A stretch of 10,720 nt of DNA from an uncultured Terrimonas sp. (GTDB lineage: Bacteria > Bacteroidota > Bacteroidia > Chitinophagales > Chitinophagaceae), in contig CAMPJQ010000045.1 in assembly GCA_946886925.1 (NCBI GenBank), forward strand, positions 1 to 10,720, in the 5' to 3' direction. Under the pieces are notes generated by a model. It did no database searches, had not been told where the DNA came from, and worked only from the letters and a program-made list of their open reading frames with translations. Position numbers and translations under genes: made by a program. Within the stretch, counting starts at the first letter, position 1, and every line of letters begins with the position of its first letter. This document shows, in pieces, positions 1 through 7,561 of the stretch.

Positions 1-1
1 A

Positions 2-85
2 AATCCTGCCATAATAACACGCATAAAAAAGATCAAGCAAAATGAGCATACAGAACATGAAAATTTTCCTTTCATTAAAAAATAA
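2..85 (+). CDS. C-terminal end of a probable sulfatase (partial, runs off left edge)
   Basis: The frame starting at base 2 is open to a TAA at 83-85 and encodes 27 residues ending in HTEHENFPFIKK. The pattern of a 'P-x-I-x-x-x-I-x-x-I' helix followed by H-T-E-x-x-x-F-P-F is what many Bacteroidota arylsulfatases carry at their extreme C terminus, so I infer that the upstream gene is another S1 sulfatase. Its stop lies 14 bases before the ATG of the complete sulfatase, which is operon spacing and supports this being a real gene end. Only the tail is visible, so the family call rests on a short motif. Another open frame (frame 1) ends at 43-45 but has no recognisable content. Confidence 0.55.
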   Translation, partial: NPAIITRIKKIKQNEHTEHENFPFIKK

Positions 86-99
86 AAACAAGAAAACGG

Positions 100-1620
100 A
101 TGAAAAGAATTATACTAATAACGCTCATCCTCATTACAGCCTGTGCTGCACTCACAGCGCAGCCAAAAGCAAAGCGCCCCAATATCGTTATCATTCTTTC
201 TGATGATCATGCTTACCAAACCATCAGTGCATACGGTAGTAAGCTCATGCAAACCCCCAATATAGACCGCATTGCAAAAGAAGGTGTGCTGTTCAGCAAA
301 GCCTATGTTACCAATTCTATATGCGGGCCAAGCAGGGCTGTTTTGCTCACGGGCAAATACAGTCATAAAAACGGGTTCAAGGATAATGAAACCTCCAATT
401 TCAATGCCGGGCAGGACCTCTTTGTAAAACAATTGCAGGCCAACGGTTATCAAACCGCGTGGGTAGGCAAATATCATTTGGGAACACAACCACAGGGCTT
501 CAACTTCTGGCAAATATTCCCCGGACAAGGCAGCTATTACAACCCCGATATGCTAATGATGGACGGCAGCAGGAAAAGAATAGAAGGGTATGCCGCCAAT
601 ATTGTTGAGGATGTAACCGAAAGCTGGTTAGACCAGCGGGATACCAGCAAACCATTTTGCCTGGTGATCGGGCATAAATCTACCCACCGTACATGGATAC
701 CCGACACAACTGACATGGGCACGTTTGATGATGTTACTTTTCCCTTGCCGGAAAATTTTTATGATGCGTACGATAACAGGGCGGCGGCAAAAGTGCAGGA
801 CATGACCATTGCCAAAACAATGATATTGGGTTATGATCTGAAAATGCTGGCTGCCGGTGATAAAGAACCTGCCGTTGAACGGATGAATGCCGCACAACGT
901 GCTAAATTTGATGCATATTATCAACCCATTTATGCAGATTTCAAAGCCCGTAATTTGTCGGGCAAAGCGCTAACAGAATGGAAATACCAGCGCTATATGA
1001 AAGATTACCTGAGCACAGCAGCCTCATTAGACAGGAATATAGGACGAACACTGGATTATTTGGACCAGCATGAATTAACTGATAATACCATAGTGATGTA
1101 TTTATCGGACCAGGGATTTTACATGGGTGAACATGGATGGTTTGATAAACGGTTCATGTACGAAGAGTCATTCAGAACACCGATGATGATGCGTTACCCA
1201 GGTGTAATTAAACCAGGTACAAAGCTGAACGAGTACGTAATGAACCTTGATATTGCACCTACCTGCCTCGACGCCGCCGGAGTAGCTATACCGCAAGACA
1301 TACAGGGAAAATCTATATTGCCTTTGCTCAATGGTAAAGCAAAAGGCCGTGAAGCGATGTATTACCACTATTATGAAAATGGTGAACATTCCGTATCGCC
1401 TCATTTTGGTGTGCAAACAAAAAAATATAAGTTGATCCGTTTTTACAAAAGAGTGGATAGCTGGGAGCTCTACGATCTGCAGAAAGATCCTCACGATATG
1501 TATAACCTGTATGGCAAAAAAGAATATGAAAAAATTACACGGCAGTTGAAATCACAGCTTAATGCATTGATAGCACAGTATGAAGATGAGGATGCAGGGC
1601 GGGTATTGAACGGTGGTTAG
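100..1620 (+). CDS. Exported S1-family sulfatase, N-acetylglucosamine-6-sulfatase / mucin-desulfating type
   Basis: This enzyme should hydrolyse sulfate esters from a glycan in the periplasm or at the cell surface. Residues 1-20 form a signal peptide (MKRIILITL... to about A20). The catalytic signature C75-G-P-S-R79 followed by LTGK is the CxPSR motif whose cysteine is converted to formylglycine by a maturase encoded elsewhere. Metal ligands are visible as D35-D36 and D337-Q338, with other expected active-site residues K124, H126, H192, H345 and K350. The length of 506 residues is normal. The sections GKYHLG, GHKSTHR, the 'PGQGSYYNPD' stretch near 141-150 and the WKYQRYMKDYL helix resemble the subfamily holding GlcNAc-6-sulfatases and mucin-desulfating sulfatase (SulfAtlas S1_11). 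That subfamily call is from memory, so the exact substrate is uncertain. It sits 14 bases after another probable sulfatase and 63 bases before a fucosidase, as in a glycan-utilisation operon. Confidence 0.9.
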   Translation: MKRIILITLILITACAALTAQPKAKRPNIVIILSDDHAYQTISAYGSKLMQTPNIDRIAKEGVLFSKAYVTNSICGPSRAVLLTGKYSHKNGFKDNETSNFNAGQDLFVKQLQANGYQTAWVGKYHLGTQPQGFNFWQIFPGQGSYYNPDMLMMDGSRKRIEGYAANIVEDVTESWLDQRDTSKPFCLVIGHKSTHRTWIPDTTDMGTFDDVTFPLPENFYDAYDNRAAAKVQDMTIAKTMILGYDLKMLAAGDKEPAVERMNAAQRAKFDAYYQPIYADFKARNLSGKALTEWKYQRYMKDYLSTAASLDRNIGRTLDYLDQHELTDNTIVMYLSDQGFYMGEHGWFDKRFMYEESFRTPMMMRYPGVIKPGTKLNEYVMNLDIAPTCLDAAGVAIPQDIQGKSILPLLNGKAKGREAMYYHYYENGEHSVSPHFGVQTKKYKLIRFYKRVDSWELYDLQKDPHDMYNLYGKKEYEKITRQLKSQLNALIAQYEDEDAGRVLNGG

Positions 1621-1683
1621 GATCAACGATAATTATTCCTTTTACAGTACAAAAAATATAATCCCTATCTCACATTTAAAAAG

Positions 1684-3192
1684 ATGAATAAGAACAAACT
1701 GATAGTCGCAGCGTGTACACTATTGTGCAATATAACTTTAGGTCAGCAGGCAAAAGAAAACTATGCGCTGATACAGCCAGGAGATACGGAAAGAGATATT
1801 ATTAACAAGGCGGCTAATGTAACGCCTTCACCGCGACAGTTGCGCTGGCAACAACTGGAACTAACGGCATTTTTTCATTTTGGCATCAACACTTTTACCG
1901 GTAAGGAATGGGGTGATGGAACGGAAGACCCTCAAATTTTTTATCCCACTGCATTAGACGCGAAGCAATGGGTGATCACTGCAAAAAACGCCGGCATCAA
2001 ACAGGTGATCATTACGGCCAAACACCACGATGGCTTTTGCTTATGGCCTACAAAAACCACCCGCCATTCGGTGGCAGCCAGCCCCTGGAAAGAAGGTAAA
2101 GGAGATGTGGTAAAGGAAGTAGCTGATGCATGCCGCGCCTATGGCATTGGGTTTGGTATTTATTTATCGCCGTGGGACAGGAATGCTTCCGTATACGGAA
2201 CGGATACCTACAATGATTTTTTTGTTCAGCAACTCACAGAATTGCTCACCCGTTATGGACGTGTGGACGAAGTGTGGTTTGATGGCGCCAATGGTGAGGG
2301 ACCCAACGGGAAAAAACAGGTGTATGATTTTGAAAGATGGTATAGGCTTATACGTGAGCTGCAGCCTGCTGCCACTATTGCCATTATGGGACCAGATGTA
2401 AGATGGGTAGGAACCGAAAGTGGCTATGGGCGCGAAACAGAATGGAGTGTTGTGCCTGCCAATAATTTAGATCAGAGTGAAATTGCTTCGGGTTCCCAGA
2501 ACGGCCTTGCTTTTAAGCCGCAGGGCGACATGACCGGAAATGATTTGGGCAGCCGGGAAAAAATTATGAATGCAAAGGGGCTGGTATGGTACCCGGCAGA
2601 AACAGATGTATCTATACGCCCGGGATGGTTTTATCATCCCAAAGAAGACGACAGAGTGAAGACACCGGAAAAACTGCTTGACATTTACTATAGTTCTGTA
2701 GGAAGGAATGGTGTTTTATTGCTGAATATCCCACCCGATAAAAGAGGGGTGATCCATGAAAATGATGTAGCAAATCTGATGGCATGGAAGAAATTGATTA
2801 CTGAAACTTTTGCCGTGAATCTTGCCAATGGAGCAAGACTGAATATTGGAAACAAGGGAAAGTTTATTCTTGATCATGACTACGATACATACTGGACCAC
2901 CAGGAAAACTGATACCACGGCTGTTATTGAGCTCAAACTGAAAGAGAATAAAACATTTGATGTACTGCTGCTGCAGGAAAATATTACTGTTGGGCAGCGC
3001 ATTGAGCAATTTGTTCTGGAATACCAGGATGGAAAAGAATGGAAAAAAATTGCGGAGGGCACAACTGTGGGGTATAAACGATTGATCCGCTTTGATCCAG
3101 TAACGGCAAACAAAGTGAGGCTTCGTATCCTGTCATCAAGACTAAACCCTACGCTCTCTGAATTCGGATTGTATAAGCAGGCTCAACCGTGA
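1684..3192 (+). CDS. Exported GH29 alpha-L-fucosidase with C-terminal F5/8-type C (CBM32-like) domain
   Basis: The protein should remove alpha-linked L-fucose from glycan ends. Residues 1-20 are a signal peptide ending in LG-QQ. The GH29 (beta/alpha)8 domain covers about 47-365, with H65 in FHFG, E76-W77, the KHHDGF motif with H114-H115 and the nucleophile D200 in VWFDGA. E245, in the GTESGYGRETEW stretch, lies exactly 45 residues after the nucleophile. That is the spacing I recall for the D/E pair in GH29-B enzymes acting on alpha-1,3/1,4-fucosides of Lewis-type structures, so E245 is the likely acid/base. Residues about 375-500 form a beta-rich F5/8-type C domain (DYDTYWTT near 399-406, ending LSEFGLYK), probably for sugar binding. 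The 502-residue length suits this architecture. It is 63 bases downstream of the sulfatase on the same strand with no visible terminator between them, so the two are probably co-transcribed and act on the same sulfated, fucosylated glycan. Confidence 0.92.
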   Translation: MNKNKLIVAACTLLCNITLGQQAKENYALIQPGDTERDIINKAANVTPSPRQLRWQQLELTAFFHFGINTFTGKEWGDGTEDPQIFYPTALDAKQWVITAKNAGIKQVIITAKHHDGFCLWPTKTTRHSVAASPWKEGKGDVVKEVADACRAYGIGFGIYLSPWDRNASVYGTDTYNDFFVQQLTELLTRYGRVDEVWFDGANGEGPNGKKQVYDFERWYRLIRELQPAATIAIMGPDVRWVGTESGYGRETEWSVVPANNLDQSEIASGSQNGLAFKPQGDMTGNDLGSREKIMNAKGLVWYPAETDVSIRPGWFYHPKEDDRVKTPEKLLDIYYSSVGRNGVLLLNIPPDKRGVIHENDVANLMAWKKLITETFAVNLANGARLNIGNKGKFILDHDYDTYWTTRKTDTTAVIELKLKENKTFDVLLLQENITVGQRIEQFVLEYQDGKEWKKIAEGTTVGYKRLIRFDPVTANKVRLRILSSRLNPTLSEFGLYKQAQP

Positions 3193-3281
3193 ATGGAGGA
3201 GGTTACAGGTTACAGGTCTCAGGCAGGGACGTATGCCCTGCAACTTGCAACTTGTACCCTGCGCCCCGCACCCTGTAACCT
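3193..3281. repeat. Inverted array of degenerate 7-bp repeats between convergent genes; possible bidirectional terminator
   Basis: The gap between the fucosidase stop and the Rieske stop is built from 7-bp units. On the right side six units follow in perfect 7-bp register from 3240: GCAACTT, GCAACTT, GTACCCT, GCGCCCC, GCACCCT, GTAACCT. The left side (3200-3220) carries the same unit in reverse orientation: AGGTTAC, AGGTTAC, AGGTCTC. The outer arms pair perfectly (AGGTTACAGG at 3200-3209 with CCTGTAACCT at 3272-3281). At the centre a hairpin forms from GCAGGG (3223-3228) and CCCTGC (3236-3241) with a 7-base loop. The last unit overlaps the TAG of the Rieske gene by two bases. A fold-back over the whole gap could stop transcription from both sides, although there is no clear U-tract. 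A related element lies at 5334-5366. Confidence 0.7.
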
Positions 3282-3711
3282 AATTAACCGTAAGCGTATT
3301 ATTATTAACGGTAACTGTATACTTTTTTAACGATGATGGAGCTGGTCCCATGGTTACGGCTCCGCTGATATTATATTCACTGCCATGACAGGGACATTTA
3401 AATCCGCTGGCGCCGGCATCGTAATTTACAGTGCATTGCATATGTGTGCAAATAAGACTTAATGCCACAAAAGAAGCGGCCACATTGCCTGTTGCCGTTC
3501 TGATAACAATTACACTACCGCTGGATTTTGAACTTCCGACCGAAGCAAGTTCCGAATTAAGATTGGCCGTAATCAGAGCATTTCCGCCACCGCCGGGTGG
3601 AGGAGGTTGAACATTATTATCTGAAGATTTGGAACAGGCTGCTAATAAACTTCCCGCGCATATGGCTACGGTTGCCTGGCTGATGTCATGAAGAAAATCC
3701 CTGCGTTCCAT
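3280..3711 (-). CDS. Small Rieske [2Fe-2S] lipoprotein
   Basis: This 143-residue protein carries a Rieske iron-sulfur cluster and should act as an electron-transfer protein on the outer side of the inner membrane or in the envelope. The cluster motifs are C88-T-H90-x-x-C93 and C106-P-C108-H109-G-S. By family rule C88, H90, C108 and H109 bind the cluster and C93/C106 form the disulfide. The Pro loop is seen as GPAP near 122-125. The N terminus has RR-D-F-L (residues 3-7), like a twin-arginine signal, then a hydrophobic stretch and a lipobox LAAC with C26. A low-complexity Ser/Asn/Pro/Gly linker (about 27-44) separates the anchor from the domain. It lacks the transmembrane helix and long neck of bc1 Rieske subunits, and no cytochrome b gene is nearby. 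It begins 22 bases after the DUF5777 stop and looks like the last gene of the minus-strand operon. Confidence 0.9.
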   Translation of the reverse strand: MERRDFLHDISQATVAICAGSLLAACSKSSDNNVQPPPPGGGGNALITANLNSELASVGSSKSSGSVIVIRTATGNVAASFVALSLICTHMQCTVNYDAGASGFKCPCHGSEYNISGAVTMGPAPSSLKKYTVTVNNNTLTVN

Positions 3712-3733
3712 ATATGTTTTTTAAGATGAATAA

Positions 3734-4630
3734 TTAACGTTTTTTACCCAGATTGAAAGAACGTGAAATATTGAAGCCAAAATAAATATCACCCTTCCCC
3801 CAACTCCCGGTAGTACGTCCAAGGAATAAAGGCTCCACCATGCCCTGGGAGTTGGTAACATGCACCTGGAAAACATGCCCCCCTGTTTCAATATCAAAGC
3901 CGGCCGAAAATGAATTATACACTTTGAATGAATTGACCTGGTTATCGGGCAGGTAATTATACTCGATATTAATGCTCGAACGTTTAGTAATCTTCATTCT
4001 GCCCCCTATACCCAATACAAATACATCATTTTTATCGGCTACCGTTGGCACCAGGTTATAGTGCAGGTATGACGGAGACAATTGCAGCGACAAATTCCTG
4101 CTGAGCTTTCTGGCCACCAGCAACTGCAAAGTGTAACTGGTGCGGTACTTCGCGTTGAGATACGGTTTATCGCTATACCTTAGCGAAGTATAAGCTACAC
4201 CTGCCAGCGCAGTAACCGAAAGCGGAATGCGTCCGGCGGGGCCCTCAGATTGGCGCAGTAATTTACCTTTCAGGTAACCGTCGTATGTTTTCTGAAAAGT
4301 ACTTCGACCAATGCCCACCGTTAGTTCATCGGTTAGCCCATAGTCAAATCCCATGCGCATGGTAGCATTGTCTAATCCAAAAAATTCGTATCCCCCTTCA
4401 TTTATTTTCCCAAAACGGTGCATGATCATAAACAACAGTACTCCTTTGGCGGGCGTTTCTACAGATTGTGTATTGATGATATGCGTGCCTTTGAATGTTC
4501 CTGTAACATGACCAGCCTCTTTATTTACCATCATGGAATCTTCCAGCATATTGAGCAAACTGGAATCCTGCGCCGTTGCGATCCCGGCAAAGCCTGTGCA
4601 CAAAAAGAAAAACAATGCATAATATTTCAT
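3734..4630 (-). CDS. DUF5777-family outer-membrane beta-barrel protein
   Basis: The ATG at 4628-4630 begins MKYYALFFFLCTGFAGIATAQ, a clean signal peptide. The longer frame from 4687 would add 19 residues ahead of it that are polar and unsuited to export, so I take the shorter start (298 residues). The mature part has alternating beta-strand segments, the motif 'MHRFG...GYEFFGLDNATMRMG', then 'DYGLTDELTVGIGRS' and a final strand ending NISRSFNLGKKR. This matches what I recall of the DUF5777 barrel family in Bacteroidota, whose function is unknown. It probably sits in the outer membrane. It lies 93 bases after the YceI gene and 22 bases before the Rieske gene, which suggests a role together with those envelope proteins. 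The barrel assignment is firm in style; the family name is from memory. Confidence 0.75.
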   Translation of the reverse strand: MKYYALFFFLCTGFAGIATAQDSSLLNMLEDSMMVNKEAGHVTGTFKGTHIINTQSVETPAKGVLLFMIMHRFGKINEGGYEFFGLDNATMRMGFDYGLTDELTVGIGRSTFQKTYDGYLKGKLLRQSEGPAGRIPLSVTALAGVAYTSLRYSDKPYLNAKYRTSYTLQLLVARKLSRNLSLQLSPSYLHYNLVPTVADKNDVFVLGIGGRMKITKRSSINIEYNYLPDNQVNSFKVYNSFSAGFDIETGGHVFQVHVTNSQGMVEPLFLGRTTGSWGKGDIYFGFNISRSFNLGKKR

Positions 4631-4723
4631 CCGTATATTTTTAATGTTTTTATTGGTTGGATGGAACGCCCTGATATATATTCCCATTTGTGTTAAATCT
4701 TTTACATGGGCGTTTCATATAGT

Positions 4724-5269
4724 TCATTTTACAGGTTTGCAACTAATATTCACCTGCACATCAATTTGTTCGGCAATTTTGTCTCTTACAATACCCGGGA
4801 TTGTGATGTCAAAATCCTGCGGCAAAAGAGCAAAACGGGCCGTTCCCGTCAACCCATCCCCCGTGATCTCAATAGTTGCCGGCGTGTTAATGGATTTTTC
4901 CACACCATGCAATGTAATCACACCCTGTGCCTGCACATTGTACACCCCTGGCTTCTGCGGATCAACATCACCGGTAAATGTTCCTTTAAAAGTTGATTTG
5001 GGATGCCTGTCGCTTTCTACATAATTTTCGTTAAAATGCTCCTGCATCAGTTCCTTTCTGAATAAAAAACTTTTCATGAGCATAGAAAAAGCGATTTTTT
5101 TTTTGGAAAGATCTATAGCGGCATATACCTGGTTATTTTCTGCCTTAATATCTTCCATTGGTGTTTTGGAAAAAAAGTTGATAACACCGGTTCTGGTAAT
5201 ATACACTTGCGCGGATGCCACCGGAATCAACAGTGCGCAGAATGCAATAAGTAATACAGATTTCTTCAT
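4724..5269 (-). CDS. Periplasmic YceI-family protein (lipocalin-like, polyisoprenoid binding)
   Basis: Residues 1-20 are a signal peptide cut after ASA (MKKSVLLIAF... ASA-QV). The mature 160 residues match the YceI fold: 'VINFFSKTPMEDIKA' near 29-43, 'AIDLSKKKIAFSM.MKSF.F' near 51-70, 'HFNENYVESDRHPKSTFKG' near 78-96, and 'GVITLHGVEKSI' near 116-127. YceI domains are small beta-barrels that in known structures hold long isoprenoid chains, so a quinone or other polyprenyl lipid is the likely ligand; that is knowledge of the family, not something the sequence proves. The length is typical. The start is the only good ATG, with the signal peptide directly following. It sits between the cytochrome c lipoprotein (99-base gap) and the DUF5777 barrel (93-base gap). 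Those wider gaps leave room for an internal promoter or RNA processing, but I see no convincing -7 box in either. Confidence 0.9.
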   Translation of the reverse strand: MKKSVLLIAFCALLIPVASAQVYITRTGVINFFSKTPMEDIKAENNQVYAAIDLSKKKIAFSMLMKSFLFRKELMQEHFNENYVESDRHPKSTFKGTFTGDVDPQKPGVYNVQAQGVITLHGVEKSINTPATIEITGDGLTGTARFALLPQDFDITIPGIVRDKIAEQIDVQVNISCKPVK

Positions 5270-5333
5270 GATCTAAATTTTTTGTGGCAAGGATGTAGCT
5301 GGCGGATTAGTTGGTTAATCGATTCCTTTCATT

Positions 5334-5366
5334 AGGGTGAACCCTGCAACCCTTAACTTGTAACCC
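5334..5366. repeat. Second, shorter copy of the degenerate 7-bp repeat element
   Basis: On the plus strand the units are AGGGT (reverse arm), then GAACCCT, GCAACCCT, TAACTT and GTAACCC, i.e. the same G-Y-A-A-C-Y-T unit as at 3240-3281 with one-base slips. The left end forms the near palindrome AGGGT-GA-ACCCT (5334-5345). It ends two bases from the TAA of the cytochrome c gene (5369-5371), just as the first copy abuts the Rieske stop, and has the same orientation relative to that gene. It may help stabilise or end the 3' end of the upstream mRNA segment. Confidence 0.55.
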
Positions 5367-5368
5367 GT

Positions 5369-5740
5369 TTAATCCTGCTTCGTTCCTGCCGCTATCCAGG
5401 CCTTTATTTTATTGATCTCGCAATCAGACAGTTTGCCTCCGTTATCAGGCATGGGGGGATAGCCGCTGGCATGGGTAATTACGCCCACCAGGTTACCGTT
5501 ATCGGCCTGCGTTTTAACATTAGCATATCCATCTAAACTAACATTACCATTTACGATACCATTGGCATGACAGGAGTAACAGTTGGTTGTAATAATGGGT
5601 AAAATATCTGCACTGTATTTCATGCCGCTGGTATCGCATTGCTGTACTGTCATCAACATATCTTCGGATGCTTTGGAACAGCTACCCAAAGCCAAAACAA
5701 AAAGAATCAGAGCCCATATATATAGAAGACTACGGATCAT
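5369..5740 (-). CDS. Small c-type cytochrome lipoprotein
   Basis: A 123-residue single-heme cytochrome c anchored by lipid. The signal peptide MIRSLLYIWALILFVLALGSC carries a lipobox LGSC with C21 as the lipidated residue. The heme site is C54-Y-S-C57-H58, and M97 in YPPMPDN is the likely sixth ligand. C35 and C107 could form a disulfide, as the fold suits the pattern 'ADILPIITTNCYSCH...PPMPDNGGKLSDCEINKIKAWIAAG', which is common in Bacteroidota and Planctomycetes small cytochromes. It should carry electrons in the periplasm or at the membrane surface. The gene starts 10 bases after the OB-fold gene stop, so the two are co-transcribed. A 7-bp repeat element follows its stop. Its electron partner is not shown by sequence; the Rieske lipoprotein three genes on is the obvious candidate. 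Confidence 0.88.
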   Translation of the reverse strand: MIRSLLYIWALILFVLALGSCSKASEDMLMTVQQCDTSGMKYSADILPIITTNCYSCHANGIVNGNVSLDGYANVKTQADNGNLVGVITHASGYPPMPDNGGKLSDCEINKIKAWIAAGTKQD

Positions 5741-5750
5741 ACGCTTGATT

Positions 5751-6161
5751 TTATAAAATGATGATGCAATCGGTTAGGTTAACATCCATATTAAAGCCTG
5801 TGCATTTTCCCTTCACCACTATTTCCATCCCTTTTGTTATATGATTTGACTCTAAAGCTGATGCAGGTGAAAAAAAACAACTTATACCACCTCCCTCCGG
5901 CTGCATGCCCAGTATCAATACTGCGCCATTGCCATTAAGGATAATGTCATCTACCTTTCCTTTAACCTCAATTACTTTGTTTAGAAACTTCTCATTTGCC
6001 GCAGCCTCATCGGTATTATAACCTTCATACAAAAGGGCGGCGCTCACAGAAAATTGGGTGTCTTTGCCAGCTATACCTTCCCGCGGCTTATTGTACCAGT
6101 ACCAGGCAACTGCCAGGCATACCGCTACCAGTGCCAAAAAAAGAATTATTTTTTTTCGCAT
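5751..6161 (-). CDS. Membrane-anchored OB-fold protein (tRNA_anti-like family)
   Basis: The N terminus MRKKIILFLALVAVCLAVAWYWYNKPREG is a single membrane anchor with its tail outside the cytoplasm. The rest (about 100 residues) fits the 'tRNA_anti-like' OB fold: a leading helix 'SAALLYEGYNTDEAAANEKFLNK', then strands 'VIEVKGKVDDIILNGNGAVLILG', 'GGGISCFFS', 'KGMEIVVKGKCTGFNMDVNLTDCIII'. Despite the family name there is no reason to think it binds tRNA; the domain is found in envelope proteins of Bacteroidota with no known role. I chose the ATG at 6159-6161 over a TTG three codons upstream (6168-6170), because it leads directly into the anchor; the protein is then 136 residues. The two cysteines are kept in the domain core. 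It lies 23 bases after the beta-barrel regulator gene and 10 bases before the cytochrome gene. Confidence 0.72.
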   Translation of the reverse strand: MRKKIILFLALVAVCLAVAWYWYNKPREGIAGKDTQFSVSAALLYEGYNTDEAAANEKFLNKVIEVKGKVDDIILNGNGAVLILGMQPEGGGISCFFSPASALESNHITKGMEIVVKGKCTGFNMDVNLTDCIIIL

Positions 6162-6184
6162 ATGCTTCAATACTATTGCTATCG

Positions 6185-7561
6185 TTAATGGAATTTCTTT
6201 CCGATACCTATAAATATACCACCACTGTTTAGTGAAAGATTACCCTTGCCCATACCGGAAACAGGCAACCTGAAATAAGGTTCTATACGAAACTGAAAGG
6301 ATTTCCCGATGCTCCGTTCATAGCCTACCCCCAGGTTTATAGCTGCCATCCAGGCTTGTGAATTTTCTTTGTACGTATATCCTTTTGTGTGCACATCGCC
6401 GTAATATTCATAGGTGTAATCGTAATATTCTTTGTTCATCAAATAAGACGACATGCCACCCGTAATGAACCAGTCGTTGTTTTTACCGGTACTGAAATTG
6501 TAACGTATATTAACCGGTATAGTGATCATACGGCAATTTCCGTCAACCGAATAAATTTCTGTATTGTTCCAGTACTGGCCCAGTTTGGCTTTGTCGAAAT
6601 ATTCACCTTTTGTATAGTAAAGTTTCTTTTCCCATAATGCTCCGGCTTCTGCATTCCACCGTTTGCTAATCCGGTAGCCGAACAATAACCCGGTACTATA
6701 TCCTAAACCCGATATTTTTTGAAACTTAACCGTACTTATATCGGGGGCTACCAGCGCCTGCATATAGAAATACCGGTTCTTGGTTAATGACGGAATCTGT
6801 TTAGCCTGTTCCTGCGGCGGATCCTGTTGAACCTTACCGCTTTCGCGAACCGTGTGGTTATGCATCATATATTGTTCTGCTGTTAGCCCGGGCAATACCA
6901 TGCCCCTCATGTCAACTTTTTGCAGGAGCAAAGCAGGCGCATACGACAAACCCCTTAATGACTCTCCTGCTTTGTCCTGCATATTTCCCAACTTATCCTG
7001 GTAGCTCGTTACATGTTGAGAACTTCCATTGGCATAAGGCAAGGGCGTGGTTTTTATTTTATTATCCCGGGTGTATTGATTTTTGGGATCATTTTTTGAT
7101 ACAGCATCGTTCAGCCTTTTATCAACATTATGGCTTAACTGCAAACCTCCGTCTTTGTCTTCATCGGTTATCAAAGAACTGCTATTGGTTTGATCACGGA
7201 CAGAATTACTGCCTGGCTTTGCCTTATCGGCGTCTGTAAAATCAAGGCCACGCACAGTACCGGCAGGCTGCATTTTATTGGTTCCGGGCTGCTGATAGGT
7301 AGTTTCACCTGCATTTTTTACCGGGCGTTTATTAAAATTTTTTTCCCAGGTATTATGCGCCATCCACCCGGCAGGGAACAACAGGAACCACCAGAAAATA
7401 AACCGGCGTTTTTTCTTTTTACCCCCTTCCGGCAAACTTTGTACGCTGTGCAAACTGGCATGCACGCTTTCCCAGTCAGACGCCTTTTGGGTATCCATCT
7501 CATAGTTTTCCGCAGCTTTACGGAAAAGATGTTCCATATCATCATTCTTCAGGTAAAACAT
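6185..7561 (-). CDS. Dual membrane-spanning regulator (Dma-like anti-sigma factor with C-terminal outer-membrane beta-barrel)
   Basis: The 458 residues have an unusual order. Residues about 1-50 are cytoplasmic and charged (EHLFRKAAENYEMDTQKASDWESV), ending in a KKKKRR stop-transfer block. Residues 54-68 (FIFWWFLLFPAGWMA) are one transmembrane helix. Residues about 70-260 are low-complexity, rich in N, Q, K, S, T and D, and probably disordered, long enough to cross the periplasm. Residues about 263-458 are a small outer-membrane beta-barrel with aromatic strand ends, finishing IFIGIGKKFH. This is the plan of the dual membrane-spanning anti-sigma (Dma) proteins described in Bacteroides thetaiotaomicron, which hold a partner ECF sigma factor and react to outer-membrane state. 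The gene overlaps the ECF sigma gene by 13 bases, which fits that pairing. A second ATG at 7535-7537 (residue 9, MEHLFRK) would give an 11-base gap instead; the first is preceded by AAGGA nine bases away. Function is inferred from architecture and context. Confidence 0.8.
   Translation of the reverse strand: MFYLKNDDMEHLFRKAAENYEMDTQKASDWESVHASLHSVQSLPEGGKKKKRRFIFWWFLLFPAGWMAHNTWEKNFNKRPVKNAGETTYQQPGTNKMQPAGTVRGLDFTDADKAKPGSNSVRDQTNSSSLITDEDKDGGLQLSHNVDKRLNDAVSKNDPKNQYTRDNKIKTTPLPYANGSSQHVTSYQDKLGNMQDKAGESLRGLSYAPALLLQKVDMRGMVLPGLTAEQYMMHNHTVRESGKVQQDPPQEQAKQIPSLTKNRYFYMQALVAPDISTVKFQKISGLGYSTGLLFGYRISKRWNAEAGALWEKKLYYTKGEYFDKAKLGQYWNNTEIYSVDGNCRMITIPVNIRYNFSTGKNNDWFITGGMSSYLMNKEYYDYTYEYYGDVHTKGYTYKENSQAWMAAINLGVGYERSIGKSFQFRIEPYFRLPVSGMGKGNLSLNSGGIFIGIGKKFH

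Noticed and set aside
115..1494. Several minus-strand open frames (up to 137 codons) opposite the sulfatase
   Set aside because: They lie antisense to a clearly coding gene with catalytic motifs, and show no domain or signal of their own.
3193..3281. CRISPR-like or satellite array
   Set aside because: The units are 7 bp, contiguous and without spacers, so this is not a CRISPR array.
4631..4687. Longer start for the DUF5777 protein at 4687
   Set aside because: The extra 19 residues are polar and precede a complete signal peptide, so the ATG at 4628-4630 is preferred.
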